Notes under the pieces: model-generated
What the model was told of the DNA's origin: nothing
The model's input: the letters and a program-made list of their open reading frames with translations, nothing else
Database searches by the model: none
In this document: positions 34,380 to 44,229 of the stretch, piece by piece
How positions within the stretch are numbered: position 1 is the stretch's first letter
How the letters are laid out: each line of letters starts with the position of its first letter
Made by a program: the position numbers and the translations under genes
NCBI RefSeq assembly: GCF_003285545.1
Contig: NZ_QLNV01000002.1
Location: forward strand, 372,001-436,000
From: Sinomicrobium soli
GTDB taxonomy: Bacteria > Bacteroidota > Bacteroidia > Flavobacteriales > Flavobacteriaceae
DNA length: 64,000 bases
Direction of reading: 5' to 3'

Positions 34380-34412
34380 GAGGCTGCCCTGATCTTTCGG
34401 ACAGCCTCTTTT
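34380..34412 (+). terminator. Rho-independent terminator of the DUF2752 pair
   Basis: GAGGCTGCCC and GGACAGCCTC form the stem with one bulge, followed by eight T. Confidence 0.85.
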
Positions 34413-34469
34413 TTTTCGAAACGGGATGACATTGATCCGGTTAAAAACTTTGTGCTTCCGGCTTCGCGC

Positions 34470-34700
34470 CTATTCCGTAATATTCCTTATGTTCCGCAAC
34501 AGTTGCTCCAGCCCGTTTGCCTTGATCTCAAGCACGGCTTCCAGCTGTTTTCCGAGAGTTCCACCCGGAAAACCTTTTTGCCTGAACCATACGAGGTAAG
34601 CTTCCGGAAGCTCCGTCAGGTACCTGTCTTTATATTTGCCGAACGGCATTCTGGCCTTTGCCAGTTTTTCGAGAAATTCCCGGTTGTATCCTGTTTCCAT
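34470..34700 (-). CDS. DUF3820 family protein
   Basis: The 76-residue protein fits DUF3820: MPFGKYKDRYLTELPEAYLVWF, then GFPGGTLGKQLEAVLEIKANGLEQLL. The fold resembles an exonuclease-associated domain, but no role is established here. It ends 57 nt downstream of the terminator of the opposite-strand pair, and its start lies beside the MITE-like element. Confidence 0.87.
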   Translation of the reverse strand: METGYNREFLEKLAKARMPFGKYKDRYLTELPEAYLVWFRQKGFPGGTLGKQLEAVLEIKANGLEQLLRNIRNITE

Positions 34701-34708
34701 CCTGCATT

Positions 34709-34934
34709 AATATAGAACTCGTCTTGGGTTGTTTCATTTAGGCTAACCTGCCCTTGCGACAGCTGGCTCGTTCGCTAAAACAGCCCAGTGGGCTGTTTCG
34801 TAACGCTCCGCCCTGTGCCCAGATCAAGGCTTTTTGAGCCACATAGCCATAGCTATGGGGAGAGAAAAAGACAAAATATAGGTGCAAAAGATGGTTTTGC
34901 AGCATATTATAATAACTCAAGACGAGTTCATATT
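34709..34934. mobile_element. MITE-like element with 22-bp terminal inverted repeats
   Basis: The left end AATATAGAACTCGTCTTG (34709-34726) and the inverse of the right end, AATATGAACTCGTCTTG (34934-34918), match with one gap, and the similarity runs on through GGTT/AGTT to about 22 bp. The 226-bp interior has no convincing gene but two further palindromes: AAACAGCCC-AGT-GGGCTGTTT (about 34779-34799) and CCATAGCTATGG (about 34845-34856). Size, ends and lack of a transposase fit a miniature inverted-repeat element. Target-site duplication is not clear. Confidence 0.65.
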
Positions 34935-35512
34935 ATATCAGGTAAAAATAGGGATAATTCCAACAAGTCCGAAACATCCATTCATCCGGTATTTAATACT
35001 TTTCATCCGGTTTTAAAAAAATTACTTTCATCAATCATGCCCATCACATTCAGGAGATTTATTTTCAGATTTGATATTTAGACAGGTATCCAGTACTCTA
35101 TTTCACCGGGAAAATGCACTACTTTAATAAAAAAAGCTATAAAACATGCTACAATCCCACTTATTCCTAATGTAAATGTTTAAAAAAATATTATCACACA
35201 AACAATCCCTCCGGATTTACTGCCGGAAACTTTTTATTTAAACAGCAACAGCACTATTGTCCTGTTAAAACTTGAAACACGACACATATATTACTGATTA
35301 TAAATACAATATACATATTTTAAAAGTAAACGGACTTAAATTTTTCTTTGATGATTATTTGCCAAAATTCAAAATTCCTATTTTGCAAACCACTTAAAAT
35401 CAAATACATTTATAAGTCCAATCGACCTGAATATTAATTATCTGATTTTTATGGGACACTAGTGCAGCAACAGCATAAATAACTATCAACATTTTAATTT
35501 AATCCATTATCT
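34935..35512. other. AT-rich non-coding region upstream of aqpZ
   Basis: About 580 nt are much richer in A and T than the neighbouring genes. No frame with family character, no RNA gene and no exact TAnnTTTG box was found. It probably holds the aqpZ control region, possibly foreign or decayed DNA next to the MITE-like element. Confidence 0.5.
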
Positions 35513-36199
35513 ATGAAAAAATTTTTAGCTGAATTTATAGGCACCTTCTGGTTGGTCCTGGGAGGATGCGGAAGTGCAGTCCTGGCTGCAGCATTCCCCG
35601 AACTGGGAATTGGTTTGCTGGGTGTTTCACTGGCTTTTGGTTTAACGGTACTAACCATAGCCTATGCCCTGGGCCATATTTCGGGTGCACACCTTAACCC
35701 CGCCGTATCAGTAGGACTATGGGCCGGGGGACGCTTCAGTACGAGGGAACTTGCTCCCTATATCGTTGCACAAGTACTGGGTGGACTGCTGGCTGCTGTC
35801 GTACTTTATGTTATTGCTACTGGTAACGGTAGTGATATAGGCGGTTTTGCGGCTAACGGATACGGTGAACATTCACCGGGAGGATACAGCGTGCAAGCGG
35901 CACTGCTCACCGAAATAGTAATGACCTTTATGTTCCTGATTGTAATTTTGGGAGCCACCGACCAAAGAGCGCCTGCCGGATTTGCAGGTATTGCCATAGG
36001 ACTTGCCCTGACACTGATTCACCTGATCAGTATTCCAGTAACCAATACCTCTGTCAATCCTGCACGAAGTATCAGCCAGGCTGTTTTTGTAGGCGACTGG
36101 GCCCTTGAGCAACTATGGTTATTCATCTTGGCTCCTGTTGCAGGTGCCATTCTGGCCGGACTGGTATACCGTATCTTTCAGAAAGAAAGCAATTCCTGA
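35513..36199 (+). CDS. aqpZ: Aquaporin Z
   Basis: The 228-residue protein has six membrane helices and both NPA boxes: Asn62-Pro63-Ala64 in [11 protein letters not shown] and Asn182-Pro183-Ala184 in NTSVNPARS. The selectivity-filter residues correspond to those of E. coli AqpZ (Phe42, His170, Thr179, Arg185), which points to a water channel rather than a glycerol facilitator. It is in the inner membrane. The gene is alone between the AT-rich region and the moxR terminator. Confidence 0.96.
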   Translation: MKKFLAEFIGTFWLVLGGCGSAVLAAAFPELGIGLLGVSLAFGLTVLTIAYALGHISGAHLNPAVSVGLWAGGRFSTRELAPYIVAQVLGGLLAAVVLYVIATGNGSDIGGFAANGYGEHSPGGYSVQAALLTEIVMTFMFLIVILGATDQRAPAGFAGIAIGLALTLIHLISIPVTNTSVNPARSISQAVFVGDWALEQLWLFILAPVAGAILAGLVYRIFQKESNS

Positions 36200-36225
36200 C
36201 CTCTGACATACATGCACTATAAAAA

Positions 36226-36251
36226 ACGGCACCGGAGATTTACGGTGCCGT
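36226..36251 (-). terminator. Terminator of the moxR transcript
   Basis: ACGGCACCG (36226-36234) and CGGTGCCGT (36243-36251) form a perfect 9-bp stem. On the minus strand it is followed by T6, 26 nt past the moxR stop; it also lies after aqpZ on the plus strand. Confidence 0.82.
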
Positions 36252-36276
36252 CTCATAACATGATATATCTTAACTA

Positions 36277-37230
36277 CTACAAAAGCGTTTTTATAATATA
36301 CTCCACACTGATATTTTCTGCTTCCGCCTTGTAATTCTTGATAATACGGTGTCTCAGTATCCCGGTGGCCACCGCCTTTACATCCTCTATATCCGGAGAG
36401 AACTTCCCGCGAACCGCCGCATGTGTCTTGGCAGCAAGGATCAGGTTCTGCGACGCCCTCGGGCCGGCACCCCAATCCACGTATTCACTTACGATCTTCG
36501 CAGCCTGCGGGCTTCCGGGACGTGTACTTCCCACCAGGCGGACTGCGTATTCCACCACGTTGTCGGCAACAGGTATGCGCCGTACCAGATGCTGAACGGC
36601 TACAATTTCCGCCGCATCAAATACGGGAGACAGTTTTACTTCCCTGTCTACCGTAGTCGATTTGACTACGGCGACCTCCTCTTCAAAGGAGGGGTAGCCC
36701 AGTTCGATGGCAAACATAAACCTGTCGAGTTGTGCTTCGGGCAGGGGATAGGTTCCCTCCTGCTCTATCGGGTTCTGGGTTGCCAGTACGAAGTAAGGCG
36801 GTTTGAGGTCATGGCGCTTGCCGGAAACCGTTACCGACCTTTCCTGCATGGCCTCCAGCAGAGCGGCCTGTGTCTTCGGCGGGGTACGGTTAATTTCATC
36901 TGCCAGTATGATATTGGCGAATACGGGCCCCTTGATAAAACGGAACTCCCGGTTGGCATCGAGGATCTCATTTCCCAGGATATCACTGGGCATAAGGTCG
37001 GGGGTAAACTGTATCCGTTTGAAATCCAGTCCCAGCACGTCAGACACCGTGCGTATCATCAGGGTCTTGGCCAGTCCCGGAACACCGATCAGGAGTGCGT
37101 GCCCGCCGGAATATACGGAAAGTAATATTTCTTCTACGACATCTTTCTGGCCTATGATCACCCTGGCTATTTCATCTCTCAGGATTTGATGTTTTTTTAC
37201 CAGTTCCTTTAAAGCCGCAACATCAGACAT
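36277..37230 (-). CDS. MoxR family AAA+ ATPase
   Basis: The 317-residue protein is an AAA+ chaperone-like ATPase. Walker A is GVPGLAKT, Walker B is IILADEINR, and sensor 1 lies in FVLATQNPIEQEGTYPLPEAQLDRF. MoxR proteins usually work with VWA-domain (BatA/B) proteins, but none follows here: the next gene downstream is on the other strand. It is 89 nt downstream of the SurA-like foldase gene on the same strand. Confidence 0.94.
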   Translation of the reverse strand: MSDVAALKELVKKHQILRDEIARVIIGQKDVVEEILLSVYSGGHALLIGVPGLAKTLMIRTVSDVLGLDFKRIQFTPDLMPSDILGNEILDANREFRFIKGPVFANIILADEINRTPPKTQAALLEAMQERSVTVSGKRHDLKPPYFVLATQNPIEQEGTYPLPEAQLDRFMFAIELGYPSFEEEVAVVKSTTVDREVKLSPVFDAAEIVAVQHLVRRIPVADNVVEYAVRLVGSTRPGSPQAAKIVSEYVDWGAGPRASQNLILAAKTHAAVRGKFSPDIEDVKAVATGILRHRIIKNYKAEAENISVEYIIKTLL

Positions 37231-37319
37231 AGGTTTTTTCGGTTTAAGAAGATTAGAAAGATTACCGGAAAGTCGCCGGAATCGTTAAAAACAGTCTGTA
37301 AAAAGCTTTCCTTTACGCA

Positions 37320-38777
37320 CTATTTCTTAACCCAGTTATTGGAAAAATCACAGCCCTTATAATCGGCATTTACCATAATATAGGTATCCGTTATGGTTTT
37401 CTCCATCCATTCTTTTACGGCCTTGATCTGTTTTTCCTTGAGCGCCAGGTCTTTTATCTTGAGGTAATCTTTTACATAATCCGCCTTGTGATCGTCATAC
37501 CTGTTGGTCACTTTTATAATCTTAAAGGTAACCTTGCCCGGTTTCCTGGGATCTTCTTCTTCATATACGGGAGATATCTTCCCGGTTTCAAGGTTTCTGA
37601 CCTGGTTATACATGGTGGGGTCCAGTTTGGTAAGCTCAAACCGCGTATCCATATTACTGGGGTTCCGCAACTGTCCTCCCTCGAATTTCGTCTCCTTTTC
37701 ATCAGAAAATTCCCGTGCGGCATCTGAAAAAGAAACCTCTCCGTCTGCAATCTTCTGACGCACTTCTTCCAATTCCTTTTTGGCCTTTGCCAGGGCTTCG
37801 GCCGGGATTTCCGGATTGATCAGTATATGTCTGAGGTCGAGTTCCTGTCCCATGATCTTGTCTACCATAATAATATGCCATCCGAAATCTGTTTCAAAAG
37901 GTTCGGAGATCTCTCCTTCCTGCAGGCTATAGGCCACGTCCATAAACTCCTTGGCAAACCCTGTATTCCTGGTAACGTGATAGTACCCTCCCTTGGAACT
38001 GGACCCCGGGTCTTTGGAATACAGTATGGCCTTGGTGGCAAAACTGGAACCGTTTTCCTCTATGTCCCGCTTCATCTCATTGAGACGATCGACCACCTTC
38101 TGCTTTTCTTCCTCCGGGACTTCCGGTTCTTTCACGATCTGGGAAATCTCCAGTTCCGCACCGAATACGGGGCGCTCATCTTCGGGAATATTGTTGAACC
38201 ACTGCCGCACTTCCTCGGGAGTGATCTCAATTTCATCAACGATCTTGGTCTGCATGTTTTCCGCCAGCATCCTTATCTTGTTGATCTGGAAAAGCTCTTC
38301 CTTAAAGCTTTCCTCATCCGATTTCTTATAATAGGCCAGCAGCTTTTCCATAGTTCCTACCTGTCCCACGAGAAAGTTGAGCTGTTGTTCCGTCTGGGCC
38401 ATGATCTGCTTGTCAGACACCTCAAGGCTGTCCTGTACGGCCTGATGGGCATAGAGTTTGTCCTCCATCAGTTTTCCGAGCAACTGACAGCGGGTAATAT
38501 CTTTAATGGAATTACCCTGGTTCTGCAGGTCGATATAACTTTTATCGATATCCGATTCCAGTATGATATAATCTCCCACCACAGCGATCACACCGTCTAT
38601 TTTCACCTTGTCGGAAGACAGGTTCTGGGATACCTCCGTAGTATCGCGTGCCGCTGCCGCCTCGTTATTCTCTTCCACTGCATTTTCCGCAACTGCCGTT
38701 TCCTGCCCCATGGACACCTGCATCACACATAAGGCAACCCCGGCAATAATCTTACTTATCCGATCCATAAATTTCAA
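37320..38777 (-). CDS. SurA-like periplasmic peptidyl-prolyl isomerase
   Basis: The 485-residue protein has a signal peptide (IIAGVALCVMQVSMGQ), a SurA N-domain (about 55-180) and two parvulin domains: VFGAELEISQIV...FATKAILYSKDPGSSSKGGYYHV and ELDLRHILINPE...FSDAAREFSDEKETKFEGGQL. SurA escorts outer-membrane proteins through the periplasm. The start could also be the ATG at 38768 (MDRISK). It overlaps the end of the upstream lipoprotein gene by 26 nt, so the two are translationally linked. Confidence 0.92.
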   Translation of the reverse strand: MKFMDRISKIIAGVALCVMQVSMGQETAVAENAVEENNEAAAARDTTEVSQNLSSDKVKIDGVIAVVGDYIILESDIDKSYIDLQNQGNSIKDITRCQLLGKLMEDKLYAHQAVQDSLEVSDKQIMAQTEQQLNFLVGQVGTMEKLLAYYKKSDEESFKEELFQINKIRMLAENMQTKIVDEIEITPEEVRQWFNNIPEDERPVFGAELEISQIVKEPEVPEEEKQKVVDRLNEMKRDIEENGSSFATKAILYSKDPGSSSKGGYYHVTRNTGFAKEFMDVAYSLQEGEISEPFETDFGWHIIMVDKIMGQELDLRHILINPEIPAEALAKAKKELEEVRQKIADGEVSFSDAAREFSDEKETKFEGGQLRNPSNMDTRFELTKLDPTMYNQVRNLETGKISPVYEEEDPRKPGKVTFKIIKVTNRYDDHKADYVKDYLKIKDLALKEKQIKAVKEWMEKTITDTYIMVNADYKGCDFSNNWVKK

Positions 38778-39615
38778 ATTTCTTTTTACTCAAAGCCTCT
38801 TCTACAATTTCTCTCTCTGTGTTCCGTACAAAATCCAGCTTTTTCTTATTCAGCAATATCTGTTTTATCGTCGGTTTCACATAAGAGATAGGAGCGGTGT
38901 CATTTCGCTCCAGGATATCATTAATATACACCAAATATACCCCTAAGGAATCTTCCAGCTCAATAAAATGCGATTTTTTTATCTTATTTTCATGTTCTTC
39001 CAGTGCAAGAACGGGAATTTTTCGTAATATCTGGGTCTTTTTGGCCCAGATAGTATCTTCCAGGGAATAGGATTTGAACTGTATGGCCATTTCTTCCAGG
39101 CTTTCCCGGTCTTCCGGTTCGAAGCGTTCAAATTTTTCCCGTACATCGTCGAGCTTCCCGAAATCGGGACTCAACTCGATATACCGGAACTGCCACAATT
39201 CCTCGTTGAGCCTGAAATTATCCTTTCTCATCCCGTAAAAGGAAGTGATTTCCGAATTGGTAATGGCCGTATCCATCGCACTATTCACCAGGGCCTCCTT
39301 ATAGGTGTTGGTATACAGGTCGATCTTGTATTCCTCTATAAGCTTTTCAAATTCCCTCAGCTGTTCTTCCGGGAGGTTCATTTCGGCCTTTTCCATAACG
39401 AGCTGTCTCAGGGCCCAGGAATTCACAAAATTGTTGCGCACCACGGCACTGTCTTCCGCAGACATGTTTTCCCCGTATATCCCGGCGAGATCGCGGGGAT
39501 AAAGAAAATGGTCCCCTACCCGGGCCACTGCGTCTTTCTCATCTTCTCCCGCAAAATACGAACAACCCGCCAGGGCAAAGAGCATTATAAAAGCGATCAC
39601 ACAATTCCTGTACAT
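38752..39615 (-). CDS. PpiC-related lipoprotein, probable periplasmic chaperone
   Basis: The 287-residue protein has a lipobox ending at Cys18 (LFALAGC) and then a helical SurA_N-like region (VARVGDHFLYPRDLAGIYG, NSWALRQLVMEKAEMNLPEEQL). A clear parvulin active site is missing, so it is likely a chaperone without isomerase activity. It precedes the SurA-like gene in an overlapping arrangement and shares the well-formed promoter at 39716-39745. Confidence 0.83.
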   Translation of the reverse strand: MYRNCVIAFIMLFALAGCSYFAGEDEKDAVARVGDHFLYPRDLAGIYGENMSAEDSAVVRNNFVNSWALRQLVMEKAEMNLPEEQLREFEKLIEEYKIDLYTNTYKEALVNSAMDTAITNSEITSFYGMRKDNFRLNEELWQFRYIELSPDFGKLDDVREKFERFEPEDRESLEEMAIQFKSYSLEDTIWAKKTQILRKIPVLALEEHENKIKKSHFIELEDSLGVYLVYINDILERNDTAPISYVKPTIKQILLNKKKLDFVRNTEREIVEEALSKKKFEIYGSDK

Positions 39616-39715
39616 CTCATTTTTTTACGCACCGCATCCACAATCCCGGGGAAAACCCGTAAAACAGATCCCTTATCTGCCGGCCATCTTCAAAACGGTG
39701 CCATCCAAAAGCAAA

Positions 39716-39745
39716 CAAAAATAGTAATTCGATAAAACATTGCAA
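39716..39745 (-). promoter_or_regulatory. Promoter of the foldase operon (TTG-N19-TATTTTTG)
   Basis: On the minus strand TTG (39745-39743), a 19-nt spacer and TATTTTTG (39723-39716) match the consensus exactly. The leader is about 95 nt before the lipoprotein start at 39615. The rest of 39616-39889 shows no gene. Confidence 0.65.
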
Positions 39746-39889
39746 GTCAGCCGCCAAACGTTTAACAAAGATTTAGTAGGAACTGCCGGCGGGTTGCTGA
39801 TTATTACGGTTTACAGCGGTTATTCCCCCGATGTTCAGGGCAGGCACTGCGGTCCCGATGACAACTTCCGGCTTCCGACTCCGGCTACA

Positions 39890-41368
39890 TCACCCTCTCC
39901 GGCTGTAGTTCGGCGCTTCTTTTGTAATGGCCACATCGTGCGGGTGGCTTTCGTGAATACCCGAAGAGGTGATCTGCACAAACCTGCCGTTCTCTTTCAG
40001 GCTTTCGATATCTCCGGCGCCGCAATATCCCATACCGGCCCTGAGCCCGCCTATAAACTGGTGCATGCTCTCTACCAGGTCGCCCTTATAGGCTACCCGC
40101 CCCACGATACCTTCGGGGACCAGTTTTTTGATATCGTCTTCGACATCCTGGAAATAGCGGTCCTTACTGCCCTGTTTCATGGCTTCCACAGAACCCATTC
40201 CCCTGTAGCTCTTAAACTTCCGGCCTTCGTAGATAATTGTTTCTCCCGGTGATTCCTTGGTACCCGCAAGCAGCGACCCGAGCATTACACAATCGGCTCC
40301 TGCAGCTATGGCTTTGGGAATATCCCCGGTATAGCGTATTCCCCCGTCGGCAATTACCGGAACTCCGGAACCCTTAATGGCCGCAGCCACTTCCAGTACT
40401 GCGGAAAACTGCGGAAAACCGACACCGGCAACAACCCTTGTCGTACAGATAGACCCGGGGCCTATGCCTACCTTCACGGCATCTGCACCGTTTTCCACAA
40501 GGTATTGTGCAGCTTCGGCCGTCGCTATGTTCCCCACCACAACATCCAGTTCGGGAAAAGATTCCTTGACCAGTTTTAAAATACTCACCACCCCCCGGGT
40601 ATGCCCGTGAGCCGTATCGATAATAATGGCATCGACCCCGGCACCGACCAGGACTTCGGCACGCTCAACCGCATCTGCAGTAACCCCGATGGCCGCAGCC
40701 ACCCTGAGACGTCCGTATTTATCCTTGTTGGCCAGGGGCTTCTGGGTAAGCTTGGTGATATCCCTGAAAGTTATAAGCCCTACCAGTTTGTTTTCGGCAT
40801 TGACCACGGGAAGCTTTTCGATCTTGTTTTCCTGCAGTATCCCTTCGGCATCCACCAGTGAAGTTCCCTCTCCTACCGTGACCAGGTTCTCGGAAGTCAT
40901 GACCTCCTGAATGGGACGGCCGTCACTTTTCTCAAACCTCAGGTCCCTGTTGGTCACGATCCCCTTGAGGTACCCGTTCTCATCCACTATGGGAATGCCC
41001 CCGATACTGTGCTCTGCCATGTTTTTCTTGGCATCGGCCACCTTTGCCGTCAGCGGCAGGGTAACCGGGTCTATGATCATGCCGCTCTCGGCACGTTTTA
41101 CTTTGCGCACTTCCAGGGCCTGTGCCTCTGCGGTCATATTCTTGTGCAGAACGCCTATCCCCCCCTCTCTCGCCATCGCTATCGCCATGGCAGATTCCGT
41201 TACCGTATCCATTGCCGCCGACACGATCGGGACATTGATGGTAATATTTCTGGTAAACCTGGTCTGGATATTCACCTCTCTGGGAAGTACTTCAGAGTAG
41301 GCCGGGACGAGAAGGACATCATCATATGTCAACCCTTCTCCTACAATTTTTGAACTATGAGCTTTCAT
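39890..41368 (-). CDS. guaB: IMP dehydrogenase
   Basis: From the ATG at 41368 ([22 protein letters not shown]) the protein has 492 residues. It oxidises IMP to XMP with NAD, the committed step to GMP. The barrel is interrupted by two CBS domains at about 95-205 ([28 protein letters not shown]). The catalytic Cys is in [11 protein letters not shown], and the flap region contains RGMGSVEAM. The reading frame extends 13 codons upstream, but those lack family character. A TATATTTG -7 element lies 26-33 nt before this ATG. Confidence 0.96.
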   Translation of the reverse strand: MKAHSSKIVGEGLTYDDVLLVPAYSEVLPREVNIQTRFTRNITINVPIVSAAMDTVTESAMAIAMAREGGIGVLHKNMTAEAQALEVRKVKRAESGMIIDPVTLPLTAKVADAKKNMAEHSIGGIPIVDENGYLKGIVTNRDLRFEKSDGRPIQEVMTSENLVTVGEGTSLVDAEGILQENKIEKLPVVNAENKLVGLITFRDITKLTQKPLANKDKYGRLRVAAAIGVTADAVERAEVLVGAGVDAIIIDTAHGHTRGVVSILKLVKESFPELDVVVGNIATAEAAQYLVENGADAVKVGIGPGSICTTRVVAGVGFPQFSAVLEVAAAIKGSGVPVIADGGIRYTGDIPKAIAAGADCVMLGSLLAGTKESPGETIIYEGRKFKSYRGMGSVEAMKQGSKDRYFQDVEDDIKKLVPEGIVGRVAYKGDLVESMHQFIGGLRAGMGYCGAGDIESLKENGRFVQITSSGIHESHPHDVAITKEAPNYSRRG

Positions 41369-41370
41369 CT

Positions 41371-41401
41371 GCAACTTATCAATTAGTTGCACGCAAATAT
41401 A
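41371..41401 (-). promoter_or_regulatory. guaB -7 element and leader hairpin
   Basis: TATATTTG (minus strand, 41401-41394) is a perfect -7 box. Between it and the guaB ATG, GCAACT (41390-41385) and AGTTGC (41376-41371) form a 6-bp stem almost touching the start codon. The hairpin could modulate translation. Confidence 0.45.
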
Positions 41402-41456
41402 CGTCAATTTCAGGGACTACGGCTTCTTTTTCAGATTTTTTAATCCACAGCAAAGA

Positions 41457-42317
41457 TCATTTCGGCCCGAACACCTTTACAGCCTCATTATACGCACTCT
41501 CGAAACTCATGGGGGAGAGCCCCGTATCCACTCTCGCAGCGGTAAAATAAGACAGCATCTTTTCCGTGGGCATGTTTCCGGTGAGTTCGTCCCTGGCCAT
41601 GGGGCATCCTCCGAACCCCTGAATGGCCCCGTCGAACCTCCTGCAGCCCGAACGATAGGCCGCATCCACCTTCTCATACCAGGACGAGGGCGTGGTGTGG
41701 AGGTGTGCCCCGAACTCCATCTCCGGATATGCCGGGATCAGGTGGGAGAACAGGTAACGTATGACTTCCGGGGTAGAGCTGCCTACGGTATCGGAAAGCG
41801 ATAGTATCCGCACTCCCATGCCAGAAAGTTTTTCGGTCCACTCCGCCACGATCTCCACATTCCAGGGATCTCCGTAGGGATTTCCGAAGCCCATGGAGAG
41901 ATAGGCGACCACTTCCTTCCCGGAGCCCGCAGCGATATCCAGTATCCGTTGTAATATCACGGTAGATTCGGCTATGGTCCTATGCGTGTTCCGCATCTGA
42001 AAATTCTCCGATATGGAAAAAGGATAGCCCAGGTAACTGATCCCGGGATATGCCGAAGCATCCTCTGCCCCCCTTACATTGGCCACGATAGCCAGCAGTT
42101 TGCTCCGGGTATCCGACAGGTCGAGAGCCTCCAGTACCCTGGCTGTATCGGCCATTTGGGGGATGGCCTTTGGCGATACGAAGCTGCCGAAATCAACCGT
42201 GTGAAACCCCACACGCAAAATCGACTGAATATAGGCCACCTTCATTGCCGTGGGTATAAAATCCCGGATCCCCTGCATGGCATCCCTCGGACATTCTATG
42301 AGTTTTACGCTATCCAT
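41457..42317 (-). CDS. Hydroxymethylglutaryl-CoA lyase
   Basis: The 286-residue TIM-barrel protein of the DRE metallolyase family splits HMG-CoA to acetyl-CoA and acetoacetate in leucine breakdown. It has the ECPRDAMQG opening (metal and catalytic Arg/Asp), MGFGNPYGDPWN, LSDTVGSSTPE, FGAHLHTTP (metal His pair) and the signature GFGGCPMARDELTGNMPTE with the active-site Cys. Its start overlaps the end of the HAD gene by 8 nt, so they form an operon. Confidence 0.93.
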   Translation of the reverse strand: MDSVKLIECPRDAMQGIRDFIPTAMKVAYIQSILRVGFHTVDFGSFVSPKAIPQMADTARVLEALDLSDTRSKLLAIVANVRGAEDASAYPGISYLGYPFSISENFQMRNTHRTIAESTVILQRILDIAAGSGKEVVAYLSMGFGNPYGDPWNVEIVAEWTEKLSGMGVRILSLSDTVGSSTPEVIRYLFSHLIPAYPEMEFGAHLHTTPSSWYEKVDAAYRSGCRRFDGAIQGFGGCPMARDELTGNMPTEKMLSYFTAARVDTGLSPMSFESAYNEAVKVFGPK

Positions 42318-42972
42318 TCACCCGGCAAAGCATTTTCATCTGTTCAGGAGTAAACTCTTCAAAATCGTCGATCAGCAGATCGGCCAGGGACAGGTCCTGG
42401 TTTCCCGAATTGGGGTTCCGGTATCCTACCGCCTTCATTCCCGCAGCCCTGGCGGCCTTAACGCCATTGGTGCTGTCTTCTATGACCACAAAGGTTTCCG
42501 GAGCGATCCCGTATAATGCCGCAATGCGAAGAAAAATATCGGGAAAGGGTTTGCCCCGGGCCACGTGTTCGCTACTCACCACATGGTCAAAATATCCCGA
42601 AAGTCCCGCCTTTTCCATAAAGATCTCGATAAGCCGTACCGGGGAAGAAGACCCCAGTGACAACCGGACGCCTTCTGCCTTCAGCCTGTCGAGCAGGTCT
42701 GTAATGCCCCGGGTCAGCGGTACCTCCCGCTCGCCGATGACCTCAAAAAAATAGGACTTATGTGCTTCCAGCAGTTCTGCAGCACCTCCTTCGAGCTTAA
42801 AATCCTTCTGCAGTTTCTCCCACATCATCAACGCTCCCATACCTACCAGCCCGAAATGATATTCACGACTGATATGCACTCCTTTAGCCTGCATTACCTC
42901 TCCCAGGATCTGCATGTGAATCGGTTCGCTGTCTACCAGCACACCATCCATATCAAAAATAACGTGTTTCAT
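42310..42972 (-). CDS. HAD-superfamily phosphatase (beta-phosphoglucomutase-like)
   Basis: From the ATG at 42972 the protein has 220 residues. HAD motif I is FDMDGVLVDSEP, motif II is SLGSSSP, the lysine of motif III lies in ARGKPFPDIFL, and motif IV is VVIEDSTNGVKAA. The helical cap of about 16-80 puts it in subfamily I with beta-phosphoglucomutase and 2-deoxyglucose-6-phosphatase relatives; the substrate is not predictable. A TACATTTG box on the minus strand (43008-43001) is its likely promoter. An in-frame TTG at 42981 is less likely as a start. Confidence 0.92.
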   Translation of the reverse strand: MKHVIFDMDGVLVDSEPIHMQILGEVMQAKGVHISREYHFGLVGMGALMMWEKLQKDFKLEGGAAELLEAHKSYFFEVIGEREVPLTRGITDLLDRLKAEGVRLSLGSSSPVRLIEIFMEKAGLSGYFDHVVSSEHVARGKPFPDIFLRIAALYGIAPETFVVIEDSTNGVKAARAAGMKAVGYRNPNSGNQDLSLADLLIDDFEEFTPEQMKMLCRVNG

Positions 42973-43048
42973 ATACTCCAAAATCTTGAACCTGTTTGTT
43001 CAAATGTAAAAATTTATTATCGGATTGTAGTCTCCGGGTCACCGTCCT

Positions 43049-44077
43049 TTATTTCTTATTGCCTCTTTTCAGCAATGCCCTGTTTATCCGTTTTACCAAA
43101 GAGGGCCCTTCATAGATAAACCCGGTATACACCTGTACCAGGCTGGCACCGGCTTCGAGTTTTTCCAGGGCGTCTTCCGGCGAATGCACGCCTCCCACAC
43201 CGATAATGGGAAAACTGCCGCCGCTTTCCCTGTTCAGGAAACGTATCACCTCGGTAGACCGTTCCTTCAGGGGTTTTCCGCTCAGCCCGCCTGTTTCTTC
43301 CCTGTTCGGGGAGGCCAGCCCCTCCCTGGAGATCGTCGTATTGGTCGCTATGACCCCTGCTATTCCCGTTTCCCCTACGATGGCTACAATATCCTTTAAC
43401 TGGCCGTCGGTAAGGTCGGGGGCTATTTTCAGCAATACCGGTTTGGCGCCCTTGTTCTGTAAGGGGTGCTGTTGCAGGGTGAGCAGGAGCTGCTTCAGGG
43501 GCTCCTTGTCCTGCAGCGCCCTGAGACCGGGCGTATTGGGCGAACTCACATTCACCACAAAATAATCCACATAAGGGTACAGGGCCTCGAAACACTTGCG
43601 GTAATCCCCGGCGGCGGCTTCGTTGGGGGTCACCTTGTTCTTCCCTATATTTCCCCCTATCAGCACACCTTTGTTTTTTTTCAGTCGCTCTGCAGCGGCT
43701 TTCACCCCGCCGTTATTAAACCCCATACGGTTTATGACAGCGCTGTCTTCCCGGAGGCGGAACAACCGCTTCGGCGGATTTCCCGGCTGTGGTTCCGGCG
43801 TGAGTGTCCCGATCTCTACAAACCCGAAGCCAAAGCCCGAAAGTTCGTTAAACAACCTGGCATCCTTGTCAAACCCCGCAGCCAGCCCTACCGGGTTGCT
43901 GAATTTCAGACCGAAAACCTCGCGTTCCAGCGCGGGGTCCTTTACCGTGTACAGGGCAGCGATCAGGCCCCGCATTCCCGGGATGCCGTTTACCCATTTG
44001 ATAAAGCCGAAAGTAAAATGATGTACTTTTTCCGGATCGAACTGAAAAAGCAGGGGGCGAATAAAATATCTGTACAT
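43049..44077 (-). CDS. pyrD: Dihydroorotate dehydrogenase (quinone), class 2
   Basis: The 342-residue protein oxidises dihydroorotate to orotate with FMN and membrane quinone in pyrimidine synthesis. The N-terminal helical extension ([22 protein letters not shown]) that docks on the membrane marks class 2. FMN and catalytic motifs are [34 protein letters not shown] (catalytic Ser) and [22 protein letters not shown] on the minus strand (44108-44101) lies just upstream of the start. Confidence 0.96.
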   Translation of the reverse strand: MYRYFIRPLLFQFDPEKVHHFTFGFIKWVNGIPGMRGLIAALYTVKDPALEREVFGLKFSNPVGLAAGFDKDARLFNELSGFGFGFVEIGTLTPEPQPGNPPKRLFRLREDSAVINRMGFNNGGVKAAAERLKKNKGVLIGGNIGKNKVTPNEAAAGDYRKCFEALYPYVDYFVVNVSSPNTPGLRALQDKEPLKQLLLTLQQHPLQNKGAKPVLLKIAPDLTDGQLKDIVAIVGETGIAGVIATNTTISREGLASPNREETGGLSGKPLKERSTEVIRFLNRESGGSFPIIGVGGVHSPEDALEKLEAGASLVQVYTGFIYEGPSLVKRINRALLKRGNKK

Positions 44078-44229
44078 GATGTCATTGTGTTCTTGTCCGG
44101 CAAAAATACGGGAAAAGACCGACAGATCATATACAACGGTTATAAAATGCCGTACTCATATACCAGGAAGTCCGATGGGTCGTAAAGAACGGTCAGGTTC
44201 CGGAGATCACTCCCTTTCCGGGAACGTCA

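Noticed and set aside
34709-34934. Remnant of a full insertion sequence
   Set aside because: No transposase motif is visible in any frame of the 226 bp, so a non-autonomous element is preferred.
34788-35081. 97-codon frame across the MITE-like element
   Set aside because: It runs through the inverted-repeat end and the AT-rich tract, with no protein-like pattern.
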